Below, piece by piece: positions 25,903-35,955 of a stretch of DNA of 64,000 nt. How positions within the stretch are numbered: the first letter of the stretch is position 1; each line of letters starts with the position of its first letter. The translations under genes and the position numbers were made by a program. Source of the DNA: Sphingomonas sp. LT1P40. GTDB taxonomy: Bacteria > Pseudomonadota > Alphaproteobacteria > Sphingomonadales > Sphingomonadaceae. The stretch is taken from positions 186,001-250,000 of the forward strand of contig NZ_JAXOJT010000001.1 of the NCBI RefSeq assembly GCF_036663835.1, in the 5' to 3' direction. Under the pieces are notes generated by a model. That model was not told where the DNA came from, made no database searches, and saw only the letters and a list, made by a program, of their open reading frames with translations.

Positions 25903-26343
25903 TCAGTGCCGCAGCGCCGCGTCGCTGGCCAGTTTATCCGCCCGTTCATTATCCGGGTGTCCGGCATGGCCCTTGACCCATAGCCATTCGATTCGGTGCG
26001 GTTTGGCGGCGTCGAGCAGTTCCAGCCACAGATCGGCGTTCTTCACCGGCTTCTTGTCCGCCGTCTTCCAGCCGTTGCGCTGCCACCCTTTGATCCATTT
26101 GGTCAGGCCATCCATCACGTAACGGCTGTCGGTGGAGAGTTTGACGCGGCATGGCTTGTTGAGCGCTTTCAGCCCCTGGATCGCGGCCATCAATTCCATG
26201 CGATTGTTGGTGGTGTGCGGCTCGCCGCCGGACAGTTCTTTCTCGGTCGTCCCCATCCGTAGCAGCGCGCCCCAGCCGCCGCGACCGGGATTGCCCTTGC
26301 ACGCACCGTCGGTGGCGATTTCGACCAATGGCATTTCGGTCAT
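25903..26343 (-). CDS. rnhA: Ribonuclease HI
   Basis: 146 residues, normal length. Catalytic residues are visible in order: Asp12 in [13 protein letters not shown], Glu50 in NNRMELMAA, Asp72 in [10 protein letters not shown] and Asp136 in [24 protein letters not shown] is typical of RNase HI. It removes RNA from RNA-DNA hybrids such as R-loops and primers. The ATG at 26343 overlaps the thrB stop (ATGA), giving the usual alphaproteobacterial ispH-thrB-rnhA operon. Confidence 0.96.
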   Translation of the reverse strand: MTEMPLVEIATDGACKGNPGRGGWGALLRMGTTEKELSGGEPHTTNNRMELMAAIQGLKALNKPCRVKLSTDSRYVMDGLTKWIKGWQRNGWKTADKKPVKNADLWLELLDAAKPHRIEWLWVKGHAGHPDNERADKLASDAALRH

Positions 26344-27299
26344 GCGCTGTGCTTCACCAGATCGGGGGCATAATGTTTTAGGCGGCGGACATAGGCGAGC
26401 GGATCCTTGCGGATGACCAGCGCGTCGGCCGGGGTGTTGAGCCAGTCCCAAGCGCGCGACAGCGCGAAGCGGATGCACGCGCCGCTGGCGAGCAGCGGAA
26501 AGGCGGCTCGTTCCGCCTCGCTGAGCGGGAAGCGGCTGGCATAGCCGTCGATCAGCGCATCGCCAATGGCCGGGTCGTAATTGCGGCCGGTCGCGTCGAA
26601 ACTCCACGCGCTGTGCATCACCGCGAGGTCGTAGACGCGGATATCGGTGCAAGCGAAGTAGAAGTCGATCAGGCCGGTCACATCATTGCCGAGCATCAGG
26701 ACATTGTCTGGAAAGAGATCGGCATGGATCGCGCAACGGTCGAAATCGTCACCGGGCCAACTCGCGGTCACCGATTGAATTGCAAGACCAAGATCGTCGT
26801 GCAGGCCCGGCGCGATATCATCGAGGCTGCGGCCACATTTCTCGAACAGTGGCTGCCAGGTATCGACGCCCATCGAATTGGGGCGGTCCTGCGTGAAATC
26901 GGCGACGGCGGCATGCATGTCTGCCAGCGCCGCGCCCGCCGCCATGGCCTGCGCCGGGGTGGGGTGGGACAGCGAAACGCCGGACAGGAATTTGATCAGG
27001 CAGGCGGGGCGGCCCTCCAGCTCCTGAATGGCGACGCCGCCGCGGTCCTTGATCGCCGGGGGCACCGACAGGCCCTTGTCCGCAAGATGATCGAGCAGCC
27101 CCATGAAATAGGGAAGTTCGGTTGCGTCCACCCGCTTTTCGTAGAGCGTCAGGATGAACCGGTCGCTTGTCGTATCGACCAGATAATTCGAGTTCTCGAC
27201 CCCCTCGGCGATACCCTTTGCCGAAATGAGCTCGCCGACATCGTAGCGCGCGAGAAAAGCGCCGAGCGCTTCGGCGGAGACGTGCGTGTAAACGGCCAT
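26340..27299 (-). CDS. thrB: Homoserine kinase (ThrB2, choline-kinase-like fold)
   Basis: 319 residues. N-terminus [24 protein letters not shown], then [11 protein letters not shown] and [20 protein letters not shown]. The catalytic loop [14 protein letters not shown] is followed by [19 protein letters not shown], which is the Brenner-type motif and metal-binding Asp of this kinase fold. The enzyme phosphorylates homoserine to O-phosphohomoserine in threonine synthesis. This is the alphaproteobacterial type, unrelated to the GHMP-family ThrB of E. coli. It is three bases downstream of ispH and overlaps rnhA. Confidence 0.95.
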   Translation of the reverse strand: MAVYTHVSAEALGAFLARYDVGELISAKGIAEGVENSNYLVDTTSDRFILTLYEKRVDATELPYFMGLLDHLADKGLSVPPAIKDRGGVAIQELEGRPACLIKFLSGVSLSHPTPAQAMAAGAALADMHAAVADFTQDRPNSMGVDTWQPLFEKCGRSLDDIAPGLHDDLGLAIQSVTASWPGDDFDRCAIHADLFPDNVLMLGNDVTGLIDFYFACTDIRVYDLAVMHSAWSFDATGRNYDPAIGDALIDGYASRFPLSEAERAAFPLLASGACIRFALSRAWDWLNTPADALVIRKDPLAYVRRLKHYAPDLVKHSA

Positions 27300-27302
27300 G
27301 GT

Positions 27303-28268
27303 TCAGGCGGCTTCGAGGCCGCGAGGAAGCTTGAAGATCAAATTTTCCTGCGCTGTCTCGACCTGTCGTTCGCTGACTTCATAACGGGTAGCGATGCGCT
27401 CGATAACTTCGCGGACCAGGATTTCGGGAGCGGAGGCACCAGCAGTGATGCCAAGCGTGCCGACCCCCGCCAGCCACTCGAAATCGAGGTCGTCGGCGCG
27501 CTGGATGAGCTTTGCGTCGGTGCCTTCGCGCTCGGCCACCTCGACCAGCCGCAGCGAGTTGGACGAATTGGGCGCACCGATCACCAGCACAAGGTCGCAG
27601 GACGGGGCAATGGCGCGTACCGATGCCTGACGGTTCGACGTCGCGTAGCAAATGTCGTCGGCCTTGGGCGCGATGATCTCGGGAAACCGGCGCTGAAGGA
27701 TGGCGAGGATCGACGCGGTGTCATCGACCGACAAGGTCGTCTGGGTGAGGAAGGCGACGTTGGTGGGGTTGTCGACCTGGATCGCCTCGGCATCCGCCTC
27801 GGTTTCGATCAGGGTCATGTCGCCGGTCGGCACCTGCCCGAATGTGCCGATCACCTCGGGGTGGCCGGCATGGCCGATGAACAAGATGTGGCGACCGGCG
27901 GCGACATGGCGTTCGGCCTGACGATGCACCTTCGACACCAGGGGGCAGGTCGCATCGAGATAGGAGAGGCCGCGATTCTGGGCGGCGGCGGGGACCGACT
28001 TGGGAACGCCGTGGGCGCTGAACACGACTGGGAAGCCGTCCGGCACCTCATCGAGTTCCTTGACGAAGATCGCCCCCTTCGCCTTCAGGGTGTCCACGAC
28101 ATATTTGTTGTGGACGATCTCATGGCGGACATAGACCGGCGCACCGTTCAGCTCGATTGCGCGCTCGACGATCTGGATCGCGCGATCGACCCCCGCGCAA
28201 AAGCCGCGCGGGGCGGCAATGAGGAGTTCGAGGACCGGCTTTTCGGGCGTGGAATCGGGCTGGGACAT
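27303..28268 (-). CDS. ispH: 4-hydroxy-3-methylbut-2-enyl diphosphate reductase
   Basis: 321 residues. The iron-sulfur ligands are Cys24 in [13 protein letters not shown], Cys in [12 protein letters not shown] and Cys in [11 protein letters not shown]. Other landmarks are [38 protein letters not shown] and [12 protein letters not shown]. The enzyme makes IPP and DMAPP in the last step of the MEP pathway. I placed the start at 28268 ([11 protein letters not shown]); the frame is open upstream but that region is antisense to the divergent lipoprotein gene. First gene of ispH-thrB-rnhA. Confidence 0.96.
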   Translation of the reverse strand: MSQPDSTPEKPVLELLIAAPRGFCAGVDRAIQIVERAIELNGAPVYVRHEIVHNKYVVDTLKAKGAIFVKELDEVPDGFPVVFSAHGVPKSVPAAAQNRGLSYLDATCPLVSKVHRQAERHVAAGRHILFIGHAGHPEVIGTFGQVPTGDMTLIETEADAEAIQVDNPTNVAFLTQTTLSVDDTASILAILQRRFPEIIAPKADDICYATSNRQASVRAIAPSCDLVLVIGAPNSSNSLRLVEVAEREGTDAKLIQRADDLDFEWLAGVGTLGITAGASAPEILVREVIERIATRYEVSERQVETAQENLIFKLPRGLEAA

Positions 28269-28422
28269 CGAGCGAGGCTTTACGCGATTGCGCGGCCGCG
28301 CGAAAGGCGCTGTCTCGCCGTGGTTGCGGCAGGCTGGCATGAACCCTATGGTGCGCGCCAGCCGGGCCGTTGCCCGTCCGCAAGGACGGCGGCCCGTTGT
28401 CATATTCGCTGAAAGGTGCCCT

Positions 28423-29061
28423 GTGCGTATCCGCAAAATTGGTCTGGTTGCTACGACGATGCTGGCGCTCGCGGGATGCTCGCGTGAGGGTGATATTACC
28501 GAAGGCGGCATCACCCAGGTGCGCTCGGCCTGTCCGCGTGTTGGCGTACCCGCGCATACCGGCGACATCACCCTGTTCAACCCGCCGGCCAGCCGCGATT
28601 CCGCCGCGATCGACGTGACTGCGGTGATGACCAACGTCACCTCGACCTGCGACGACAGCGGGGAGATGATCCGCACGGCGATCAACTTCGAGGTACAGGG
28701 CAGCCGCCGCTCGACCGAGGGCGCGCGCGACGTGACGATTCCCTATTTCGTGACCGTGCTGCAGGGCGGCAGTTCGGTGGTGTCGAAGCGTGTGGCGCAG
28801 GTGACGATCCGGTTCGAGGCGGGTCAGGCGCGTGCCTCGACCACCGGCACGGCATCGGCGTCGGTATCGCGTGCTGCGGCGACCTTGCCCGAGGATATTC
28901 GCAAACAGATACTGGCCAAGCGCAAGGCTGGCGACGAGACGGCGGCGATCGATCCGCTGGCACGTCCCGAGATTCGCCAGGCCGTGCTGCGCGCGACGTT
29001 CGAGGCACTAGTCGGCTTTCAGCTGACGGACGAGCAGCTGAAATATAACGCCACACGCTAG
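28423..29061 (+). CDS. Putative lipoprotein of unknown function
   Basis: 212 residues from a GTG at 28423 with GAAAGG upstream. The signal peptide [16 protein letters not shown] ends in lipobox LAGC (Cys about residue 17). The mature part is beta-rich with two Cys (RSACPR, STCDDSG) and a Thr/Ser/Ala stretch, and ends with a helical [34 protein letters not shown] segment, described here by its key residues. No family is recognised. It is divergent from ispH and lies directly before the glycine riboswitch. Confidence 0.6.
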   Translation: MRIRKIGLVATTMLALAGCSREGDITEGGITQVRSACPRVGVPAHTGDITLFNPPASRDSAAIDVTAVMTNVTSTCDDSGEMIRTAINFEVQGSRRSTEGARDVTIPYFVTVLQGGSSVVSKRVAQVTIRFEAGQARASTTGTASASVSRAAATLPEDIRKQILAKRKAGDETAAIDPLARPEIRQAVLRATFEALVGFQLTDEQLKYNATR

Positions 29062-29132
29062 AGTCTGCGTTGACTCCGTTGCTGCACCGCGTCACACCGA
29101 TGCGGTCGGCGATGGGCAACCATTCAAGGCAC

Positions 29133-29230
29133 GCGCGGGAGAGTGTGGCGGGTAAAACCGCCTCCGCCGAAGGAGCAACCGCCCCGGAATCTCTCAGGCA
29201 CAATGGACCGCGCGGAGCCACGACACTCTG
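29133..29230 (+). promoter_or_regulatory. Glycine riboswitch, first aptamer
   Basis: Matches the glycine aptamer: GCGGGAGAGTGT at the left, CCGCCGAAGGAGCAA, then AATCTCTCAGGCACA, and the closing strand ACACTCTGGAAAGAG. The conserved GCCGAAGG and CTCTCAGGC words are both present. It is one half of a tandem glycine riboswitch and should turn on the glycine cleavage operon when glycine is abundant. Confidence 0.93.
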
Positions 29231-29318
29231 GAAAGAGCCACCCTGGCGGTGGCCGCCGAAGGGGTAACCCCGGATCAAGTCCGGGGGAAAGCTCTCAGGT
29301 TCCCGTGACAGAGGGGGC
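29231..29318 (+). promoter_or_regulatory. Glycine riboswitch, second aptamer
   Basis: Follows the first aptamer directly: GGCCGCCGAAGGGGTAACCC, a hairpin CCCCGGATCAAGTCCGGGGG in the variable arm, AAAGCTCTCAGGTTCCCGTG and ACAGAGGGGG. It ends about 60 bases before the gcvT start, so it probably controls either termination or access to the ribosome site. Tandem aptamers before gcvT are a known arrangement. Confidence 0.93.
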
Positions 29319-29377
29319 GATGGATGAAGGGCCGCGTGTCGCGGCACGATCCGTCGTCGATCCTTTGGAGTGCGGAC

Positions 29378-30529
29378 ATGAGCGACGTCATCGAAACCGA
29401 AGTCGAAACCCCCGAGCTGGAGCGGTTGCCGCTGGACGCGTGGCATCGTGCGCGCGGCGGGCGGATGGTGCCATTCGCGGGCTATGAGATGCCGGTGCAA
29501 TATGATGGCATCATGGCCGAGCATCTGTGGGTGCGGGAAAGCGCCGGGCTGTTCGATGTCAGCCATATGGCGCAGCTGTATCTGTCCGGGAACGGGCTGG
29601 ACGACGCGCTCGAATCGCTGATCCCGGCGGATGTGAAGGGCGTCGCGCTGGGGCAGCAGAAATATTCGTTGCTGCTGGCCGAGAATGGCGGGATTCTGGA
29701 CGATCTGATGTTCAGCCGCTGGCCGGATGGCATCTACATGGTCGTCAACGGCGCGTGCAAATGGGACGATATCGCGCATCTGCGCGAGCATCTGCCCGAC
29801 GAGATCACGCTCAATCATCTGGATGACCGCGCGCTGCTGGCGTTGCAGGGGCCGAAGGCGTTCGAGGTGCTGAAGCGGCACACGACCGGTAAATGGCCGC
29901 TCGAAGCTTTGGTGTTCATGCGCGGCGGACGGTTCGAGATTGGCGGGGTCGAGGCCTATATCAGCCGATCGGGCTATACCGGCGAGGACGGGTTTGAGAT
30001 TTCGATTCCCGCCGGGGACGCGGCGAAGGTCGCCGACCTGTTGTGCGGCGAGCCGGAGGTGAAGCCGATCGGTCTTGGCGCGCGCGATTCTTTGCGGCTG
30101 GAGGCGGATCTGCCGCTGTACGGGCATGATCTGGATGCGGACACGACGCCGATCATGGCCGCGCTGAACTTTGCCGTGGGCAGCAAGCGGCGGCGCGAAG
30201 AAGCCAATTTTCCGGGTGCCGAGCGCATCCTGATGGAGCGCGAGAACGGCCCGATCCAGCGCCGCGTCGGCCTGATCGTCGAGGGTCGCCAGCCGGTGCG
30301 CGAGGGTGCGCTGGTGCTGGACGGCGAAGGCAATGAGGTCGGCCGCGTCACCAGCGGCGGCTTTGCGCCGAGCGTGCAAGCGCCGATCGCGATGGCCTAC
30401 GTCCCCGTCTCGCTGGCCGAAATCGGCACGCGCATCACGCTGAGCCAGCGTGGAAAAGTTCATCATGGCGTGGTCACGGCCATGCCCTTCGTTCCGCACA
30501 AATACGTTCGTCAGGGAGCAGCGAAATGA
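29378..30529 (+). CDS. gcvT: Glycine cleavage system T protein (aminomethyltransferase)
   Basis: 383 residues. [16 protein letters not shown] near the N-terminus, [36 protein letters not shown] and [20 protein letters not shown] are characteristic of GcvT folate-binding proteins. It transfers the methylene group from the H-protein-bound aminomethyl intermediate to tetrahydrofolate and releases ammonia. The ATG at 29378 has a TTTGGAG site upstream; an open extension to 29324 lies in the riboswitch leader. Last bases overlap gcvH (ATGA). First gene of the gcv operon. Confidence 0.96.
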   Translation: MSDVIETEVETPELERLPLDAWHRARGGRMVPFAGYEMPVQYDGIMAEHLWVRESAGLFDVSHMAQLYLSGNGLDDALESLIPADVKGVALGQQKYSLLLAENGGILDDLMFSRWPDGIYMVVNGACKWDDIAHLREHLPDEITLNHLDDRALLALQGPKAFEVLKRHTTGKWPLEALVFMRGGRFEIGGVEAYISRSGYTGEDGFEISIPAGDAAKVADLLCGEPEVKPIGLGARDSLRLEADLPLYGHDLDADTTPIMAALNFAVGSKRRREEANFPGAERILMERENGPIQRRVGLIVEGRQPVREGALVLDGEGNEVGRVTSGGFAPSVQAPIAMAYVPVSLAEIGTRITLSQRGKVHHGVVTAMPFVPHKYVRQGAAK

Positions 30530-30897
30530 GCCGTTATTTCACCGAAGACCATGAATGGATCGAACTCGACGGCGACATCGCCACCGTCGGCATCACCGAA
30601 TATGCGCAGAGCCAGCTGGGCGACATCGTGTTCGTCGAGGTGCCGGACGAAGGCAAGATCGTCGAAAAGGGCGATGACGCGGCGGTGGTCGAGAGCGTCA
30701 AGGCGGCGAGCGACGTCTATGCGCCGGTCAGCGGTACGGTGATCGAGGGCAACCCGGCACTGGAAGCGACGCCGGAACTGGTCAACGAAGACCCCGAGGG
30801 CGATGGCTGGTTCTTCAAGATGACGCTGAGCGATACCAGCGAGCTGGACGCGCTAATGAACGACAGCGCTTACTCGGATTTCGTAAGCAAGCTGTGA
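30526..30897 (+). CDS. gcvH: Glycine cleavage system H protein
   Basis: 123 residues. The lipoyl domain is complete: [30 protein letters not shown] and the lipoylation loop [17 protein letters not shown] with Lys59 as the modified residue. It shuttles the aminomethyl group between the P protein (gcvPA/gcvPB) and GcvT. It overlaps gcvT at its start and the small lipoprotein gene at its end (GTGA), so all three are probably translated in a coupled manner. Confidence 0.97.
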   Translation: MSRYFTEDHEWIELDGDIATVGITEYAQSQLGDIVFVEVPDEGKIVEKGDDAAVVESVKAASDVYAPVSGTVIEGNPALEATPELVNEDPEGDGWFFKMTLSDTSELDALMNDSAYSDFVSKL

Positions 30898-31394
30898 GAG
30901 CGGTGGTCGTCTCGACTGCCTTGCTGGCAACGGCTTGCGGCGCAGCCGAGCCGCCCGTGCGGACGGTTGCCCAGGTTCTGGCGCAGTGCGACGCGTATCT
31001 CGGTAAGCCGGTTCGGGTGGCGGGGTATCTCGTCGATTGTGGCGGCTATGAGTGTCACCTCTTTCCCAACGCGACCGCAGCGAAGGCCATGGGTGAAGCT
31101 TGGAAGAGGCGGGAGACTATCATGCGTCAGGTCACGCGTGGTGCGAAGCTTGACCGAGTGGAACTCAACAATGCTGACGAACGCGTCGATGCCCTGTGGC
31201 CCATTGGCATCGGCGGTGCGCCGGGTTTCGATCTGAAAGCTGCGCCGTTGCAGCAGAGCTACGTAGTTATCAGCGGTCGGATGGACGACGGCAGCTGCGA
31301 TGGCCGAGGCGGCACTGATCGCTCACCGGGGATCCACCCTACAGACATTCGCGCCTGGACGACCGCCGAGGGCGCTCCGGCCAACATCAATTGA
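30894..31394 (+). CDS. Small lipoprotein inserted in the gcv operon
   Basis: 166 residues from a GTG that overlaps the gcvH stop. The signal peptide ends with a lipobox-like TACG (Cys about residue 15). The following domain starts [37 protein letters not shown], described here as four short pieces, and its alternating strands ([17 protein letters not shown]) with three extra Cys (AQC, VDC, YEC) suggest a disulfide-bonded OB-like or beta-sandwich periplasmic domain. I do not recognise the family. Its presence between gcvH and gcvPA in an otherwise canonical operon is unusual. The base composition resembles its neighbours but with more A/T in codon position three. Confidence 0.6.
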   Translation: MRAVVVSTALLATACGAAEPPVRTVAQVLAQCDAYLGKPVRVAGYLVDCGGYECHLFPNATAAKAMGEAWKRRETIMRQVTRGAKLDRVELNNADERVDALWPIGIGGAPGFDLKAAPLQQSYVVISGRMDDGSCDGRGGTDRSPGIHPTDIRAWTTAEGAPANIN

Positions 31395-31404
31395 GAAGGC
31401 ACAG

Positions 31405-32763
31405 ATGCGCTATCTTCCCCTGACTCCCAACGACCGGCAGGCGATGCTCGCCACGGTCGGTGCTGCCTCGATTGACGATCTGTTCGTCGATGTGCCCGAA
31501 GCCGCGCGGCTTTCCGGGCCGATCGCTGGCTTGCCGATGCATGCCAGCGAACTGGCGGTCGAGCGGCATATGTCGAAGCTCGCTGACAAGAACCTGTCGG
31601 CGGGGAGCGCGCCGTTCTTCCTCGGCTGTGGGGCGTACAAGCATCATGTGCCGGCCAGCGTCGATCACATCATTCAGCGCGGCGAGTTCCTGACCGCCTA
31701 TACGCCGTACCAGCCCGAGATCGCGCAGGGCACGTTGCAGGTGATGTTCGAGTTCCAGACTCAGGTTGCGCGGCTGCTGGGCACCGATGTCGCCAATGCG
31801 TCGATGTATGACGGTTCGACCGCGTGCTGGGAAGCGATCGGGATGGCGCGGCGGATCACGCGGCGGGCCAAGGCGATTTTGTCGGGCGGGCTGCATCCGC
31901 ATTATGTTTCGGTTGCGCGCACGATGGCGAAATATACCGGCGATCAGTTGGTGACTTCGCTGCCCGAGCTGACTGCCGAGCCGGATATTGCGGCGCTGAT
32001 CGGCATGATCGACGACGAGACGTCGTGCGTCGTCGTGCAATATCCCGACATCCTCGGCCGCATCGGCGACTTGAGCGAACTGGCGGCGGCGTGTCAGGCG
32101 AAGAAGGCCCTGCTGGTCGCGGTGGTGACCGAGCCTGTCGCCTTGGGTGCGATCAAATCGCCGGGCGAGATGGGCGCAGACATTGTCGTCGGCGAAGGCC
32201 AGTCGATCGGCGTCGGGCTGCAATTCGGTGGGCCTTATGTCGGCCTGTTCGGGTGTAAGGATAAATATGTCCGCCAGATGCCAGGGCGGCTGACCGGCGA
32301 GACACAGGATGCGGAGGGCAAGCGCGGCTTCGTGCTGACGCTGTCGACGCGCGAGCAGCATATTCGGCGTGAAAAGGCGACGTCGAACATCTGTACCTCG
32401 TCGGTGCTGTGCGCGCTGGCGATGTCGGTGCACATGACGTTGCTGGGCGAGAAAGGGCTGCGGCAATTGGCGGCACTCAATCATGCCGGCGCGAGTGCGG
32501 CGGCGGACCGGCTGGCGGCGGTGCCGGGGGTCGAGCTGGTGACGCCGGTTTTCTTCAACGAGTTTACGCTGAAGCTGCCGGTCGAGGCGCGGCCCGTCGT
32601 GCGCTCGCTGGGGGACAAGGGCATTTTGGCGGGCGTGTCGCTGGGGCGACTTTATCCCGATGCTGATTCGCTGGCCAACGGCCTCGTCGTCGCGGTCACC
32701 GAAACCACCACGGCGGAGGATGTTGAAACCCTTGCCGCTGCATTGCAGGAGGTGCTGGCATGA
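31405..32763 (+). CDS. gcvPA: Glycine dehydrogenase (decarboxylating) subunit 1
   Basis: 452 residues. [68 protein letters not shown] and [21 protein letters not shown] are all standard for the N-terminal half of the split P protein. With GcvPB it forms the PLP-dependent enzyme that decarboxylates glycine and loads the H protein. I used the ATG at 31405 with GAGAAGG upstream; the frame is open to 31300 but that part overlaps the small lipoprotein gene. Overlaps gcvPB by four bases. Confidence 0.96.
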   Translation: MRYLPLTPNDRQAMLATVGAASIDDLFVDVPEAARLSGPIAGLPMHASELAVERHMSKLADKNLSAGSAPFFLGCGAYKHHVPASVDHIIQRGEFLTAYTPYQPEIAQGTLQVMFEFQTQVARLLGTDVANASMYDGSTACWEAIGMARRITRRAKAILSGGLHPHYVSVARTMAKYTGDQLVTSLPELTAEPDIAALIGMIDDETSCVVVQYPDILGRIGDLSELAAACQAKKALLVAVVTEPVALGAIKSPGEMGADIVVGEGQSIGVGLQFGGPYVGLFGCKDKYVRQMPGRLTGETQDAEGKRGFVLTLSTREQHIRREKATSNICTSSVLCALAMSVHMTLLGEKGLRQLAALNHAGASAAADRLAAVPGVELVTPVFFNEFTLKLPVEARPVVRSLGDKGILAGVSLGRLYPDADSLANGLVVAVTETTTAEDVETLAAALQEVLA

Positions 32764-34325
32764 GCATCAACCAGAGCGGCTGGCGTCCCGAGATGACGCC
32801 TGAGCGCCGTTCGAACGAAGCGACGCACACCGGCAACCGCGCGCTGATGCTGGACGAGGCGCTGATCTTCGAGATCGGGTCGCTCGACACCACCGGCGTC
32901 GATTTCGCCGAAGCGCCCAAGGCGACGTCGCGGCTGTCGGGGCTGGAGCGGCACCGCGATATCGGGCTGCCCGGTCTGTCGGAGCCGGAGACGGTGCGGC
33001 ATTACACGCGGTTGAGCCGTCAGAACTACGCGATCGACCTGGGCCTGTTCCCGTTGGGCAGCTGCACGATGAAGCACAACCCGCGCCTAAACGAGCGCAT
33101 GGCGCGGCTTCCCGGTTTCGCGGATATCCATCCGTTGCAGCCGGTCGACACCGTGCAGGGCGCGTTCGAGGTGATCCATCAGCTGGCACACTGGCTGGTC
33201 ACGCTGACCGGGATGCATTCGGTGGCGATGTCGCCCAAGGCGGGCGCGCATGGCGAATTGTGCGGCATCCTGGCGATCAAGGCAGCGCTTGAGGCGCGCG
33301 GCGATGACCGGCGCGTGATCTTGGTGCCCGAATCGGCGCATGGTACCAACCCGGCGACGGCGGCGTTCGCGGGCTTCAGCGTCGAGGATATCCCTGCGAC
33401 GCCGGAGGGGCGCGTCGATCTGGCGGCATTGACCGCGCGGCTGGCGCCGGACGTGGCGGGGGTGATGATCACCAACCCCAACACCTGTGGCCTGTTCGAG
33501 CGCGACATGAAGGCGATTTCGGACGCGGTCCATGCGGTCGGCGGTTACGTTTATTGCGACGGCGCGAACTTCAACGCGATTGTAGGCCGCGTGCGGCCGG
33601 GCGATCTGGGCATCGACGCGATGCACATTAATCTGCACAAGACCTTCTCCACCCCGCATGGCGGCGGCGGGCCGGGGTCGGGGCCGGTGGTGCTGTCAAA
33701 GGCGCTCGCGCCCTATGCACCACTGCCGTTCGTCGAAGAGCAGGATGGCCATTTCGAGCTGATCGAAGAGGAAACAGCGGGCGAGCATCACGCGGCGACC
33801 TTTGGCCGGATGGTCGCCTTCCACGGCCAGATGGGCATGTTCACCCGCGCGTTGACGTACATCCTGTCGCACGGCGCGGATGGGCTCCGGCAAGTGGCCG
33901 AGGATTCGGTGCTCAACGCCAATTACGTGCTGCGCGCGCTGGAGGATGTGCTCGACGCGCCATTCGCCGCAAGCGGGCCGTGCATGCATGAGGCGATCTT
34001 CAGCGACAAGGGGCTGGCCGACGGCTTTTCCACGCTCGACATTGCCAAGGGGCTGATCGATGAGGGCTTCCACCCGATGACGGTGTATTTCCCGCTGGTG
34101 GTGCATGGCGCAATGCTGGTCGAGCCGACCGAGACCGAGAGCAAGGCGGCGTTGGACCAGTTTATCGGCGCGTTCCGGTCGGTTGCCGAGCGCGCCAAGG
34201 CTGGCGACACCGCGCTCAAATCCGCGCCACATTTCGCGCCAAGGCGGCGGCTGGACGAGACGCAGGCGGCGCGCAAGCCCGTCCTCGTCTGGAAAGAACC
34301 TTCACAAGCGGAAGCGGCAGAATAA
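32760..34325 (+). CDS. gcvPB: Glycine dehydrogenase (decarboxylating) subunit 2
   Basis: 521 residues. The PLP lysine is Lys294 in [21 protein letters not shown]. Other landmarks are [50 protein letters not shown] and [11 protein letters not shown]. It is the catalytic C-terminal half of the split P protein and works with GcvPA, GcvH and GcvT to convert glycine to CO2, ammonia and 5,10-methylene-THF. The operon ends here: a terminator hairpin follows 45 bases downstream. Confidence 0.97.
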   Translation: MSINQSGWRPEMTPERRSNEATHTGNRALMLDEALIFEIGSLDTTGVDFAEAPKATSRLSGLERHRDIGLPGLSEPETVRHYTRLSRQNYAIDLGLFPLGSCTMKHNPRLNERMARLPGFADIHPLQPVDTVQGAFEVIHQLAHWLVTLTGMHSVAMSPKAGAHGELCGILAIKAALEARGDDRRVILVPESAHGTNPATAAFAGFSVEDIPATPEGRVDLAALTARLAPDVAGVMITNPNTCGLFERDMKAISDAVHAVGGYVYCDGANFNAIVGRVRPGDLGIDAMHINLHKTFSTPHGGGGPGSGPVVLSKALAPYAPLPFVEEQDGHFELIEEETAGEHHAATFGRMVAFHGQMGMFTRALTYILSHGADGLRQVAEDSVLNANYVLRALEDVLDAPFAASGPCMHEAIFSDKGLADGFSTLDIAKGLIDEGFHPMTVYFPLVVHGAMLVEPTETESKAALDQFIGAFRSVAERAKAGDTALKSAPHFAPRRRLDETQAARKPVLVWKEPSQAEAAE

Positions 34326-34369
34326 GTCAGTTTCTTTTGGGGTGGATTTCGGTTTACCCCATCTCCCGG

Positions 34370-34400
34370 CGGGCGGTGGCTTTACGCCGCCGCCCGTTTT
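34370..34400 (+). terminator. Rho-independent terminator of the gcv operon
   Basis: An 11-bp stem with one G-T pair (34370-34380 with 34386-34396), loop TTTAC, followed by TTTT. It is placed 45 bases after gcvPB and before the next gene at 34421. Confidence 0.8.
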
Positions 34401-34420
34401 GAGTCTGGGGGGAGGTTTCG

Positions 34421-34765
34421 ATGCGCAAGAGTTTCGCACTGCTGGCCGTGGCACTGACACTGACCGGGGCGCCCGTCGCGGCGCAGGACCCGCGCATTCC
34501 ACAGGCCGAACAGGATGCCGATCGGATCGAGGCGCAAGCCATGTACGATCGCCAGCGCCAGCGCGATCAGGCTGAGGCGGACCGGGTGGCAAAGACCAAT
34601 CTCGACCGGCAATCCGACTATGATCTGTATGTCGCGCGGCAAAAGGCGGATTATGAGGCGAAGATGGCGCAATGGCGGGCCGATAATGCGCGGCGAGAGG
34701 CCGATTACCAGGCGCGGGTCGCGCGCTGCCTGGCCGGTGATCGCACCGCCTGCGCGCCGCGCTGA
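34421..34765 (+). CDS. Secreted, highly charged coiled-coil protein
   Basis: 114 residues. The signal peptide is about residues 1-21 (MRKSFALLAVALTLTGAPVAAQ, ending AAQ). The mature part is almost entirely helical and charged (QDADRIEAQAMYDRQRQRDQAEADR and MAQWRADNARREADYQARV, here given as separate segments), so it probably forms a coiled coil. The end is RCLAGDRTACAPR with two Cys that could form a disulfide. No family recognised. GGGGGGAGG-like ribosome site upstream. Confidence 0.55.
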   Translation: MRKSFALLAVALTLTGAPVAAQDPRIPQAEQDADRIEAQAMYDRQRQRDQAEADRVAKTNLDRQSDYDLYVARQKADYEAKMAQWRADNARREADYQARVARCLAGDRTACAPR

Positions 34766-34836
34766 TTGACGACCTGAGCCGTCTGGCGGGCAAGCGCGGT
34801 TTCGCTTAGGCTCCCCGAAAACCGGGGAGATGCGCC

Positions 34837-35955
34837 GTGATCCGTTGGTCCGTTCTGATCGCCGTGCTCGCGCTGGCCACGGGCGTGGAGGCGCAGGTCG
34901 CCGCGCCTGATGACGCGGCGAAGCTGGCCGAGTTCAAGGCATTTGCCACCAAGTACCGCGGCGAGCGGGCAGTGCTCAGCCTGTCATACGCGATCGTCGA
35001 GGATGGGCGGGTGGTCGCGGCGGAGGGGATCGGCTGGCAGGATCATGACGCCGAGGAGCGCACGACGCCCGACACCAGCTATCTGGTGGCATCGATCACC
35101 AAGACCTTCACCGGTGCGACCTTGCTGGCGATGGACGCGGATGGGGTGATCGATCTGGACGACGATTTCACCAAATTGTCCGACTGGAAGGAGCGGTGCG
35201 AGCGACTTTCGACCAGCGGCAACATGTTCGGCGGTGGCGTCAAGCTAGTCGACGGCTACGTGCCACCCAAGATCGATTGTACGGCTAAGATCACACTGCG
35301 GCAGGTCTTGCAGATGCGTGCGCTGGGCAAGCCGGGCAGCAATTTCATGTACAACCCGATCGTGTTCGGGCGGCTGGCCAATTGGGTCGAGGAGAAAACC
35401 GGCATGCCGTTCGATCACTGGGTGCAGCATTACGTAATTGACAAGGCCGGACTGAAGGACATCGCCGCCGGTTGGCGCGATGCAAAGGGTGGAGCGGCGC
35501 TGCTCCACCTTGCGCCACCCTTCACCAATGGCGCGGGCGGATGGGACAATCTGGCACCCTCGCCGCTGCCCAATCCCGAAATGAATGCGTCGAGCGGGAT
35601 CATCGCGAGTGCACGCAGTCTGGCCGAATATTCGATCGCACTGGATGCCGGGCGGATTTTGCCGCGCGCGCTGCTGAAGACGATGTGGACGCCGCCGACC
35701 GACCCGGACGGGAAGCCCGCCAGCTATGCCTATGGCTGGTGGATGCAGAGCTGGCGCGGGCAGCAACTGGTGTGGCATTCCGGTCACTGGCCCGACGCCT
35801 ATGCCGGACTGTTGCTGAAGGTGCCGGGCAAGGGGCTGACACTGGTGACACTGGGCAACACCAGCGGCCTCAACTGGCCCAACCGGGTGCAGGTGGCGGA
35901 AGTCGAGAAGAATCCGCTGGCGCTGAAATTCCTAGAGCTGTTCGCGGCGGAGTGA
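34837..35955 (+). CDS. Serine hydrolase of the beta-lactamase/penicillin-binding family
   Basis: 372 residues from a GTG, with a signal peptide (about 1-20). SLSYAIVEDGRVVAAEGIG and LVASITKTFTGATLLAMDADG show the S-x-x-K motif SITK at residues 86-89 (Ser86 nucleophile, Lys89 base). Further in, GSNFMYNPIVFGRLANWVEEKTG occupies the place of the Y-x-N motif but reads Tyr-Asn-Pro, so the usual third residue is not Asn. VWHSGHWPDAY near the end gives the H-x-G motif. It is probably a secreted esterase or peptidase rather than a resistance enzyme. It overlaps the next gene by one base. Confidence 0.8.
   Translation: MIRWSVLIAVLALATGVEAQVAAPDDAAKLAEFKAFATKYRGERAVLSLSYAIVEDGRVVAAEGIGWQDHDAEERTTPDTSYLVASITKTFTGATLLAMDADGVIDLDDDFTKLSDWKERCERLSTSGNMFGGGVKLVDGYVPPKIDCTAKITLRQVLQMRALGKPGSNFMYNPIVFGRLANWVEEKTGMPFDHWVQHYVIDKAGLKDIAAGWRDAKGGAALLHLAPPFTNGAGGWDNLAPSPLPNPEMNASSGIIASARSLAEYSIALDAGRILPRALLKTMWTPPTDPDGKPASYAYGWWMQSWRGQQLVWHSGHWPDAYAGLLLKVPGKGLTLVTLGNTSGLNWPNRVQVAEVEKNPLALKFLELFAAE

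Noticed and set aside
26613..28412. 599-codon plus-strand open frame over thrB and ispH
   Set aside because: Antisense shadow of two well-identified enzymes.
28682..30499. 605-codon minus-strand open frame over the lipoprotein, riboswitch and gcvT
   Set aside because: It crosses a riboswitch and a well-supported gene in antisense; low-complexity composition.
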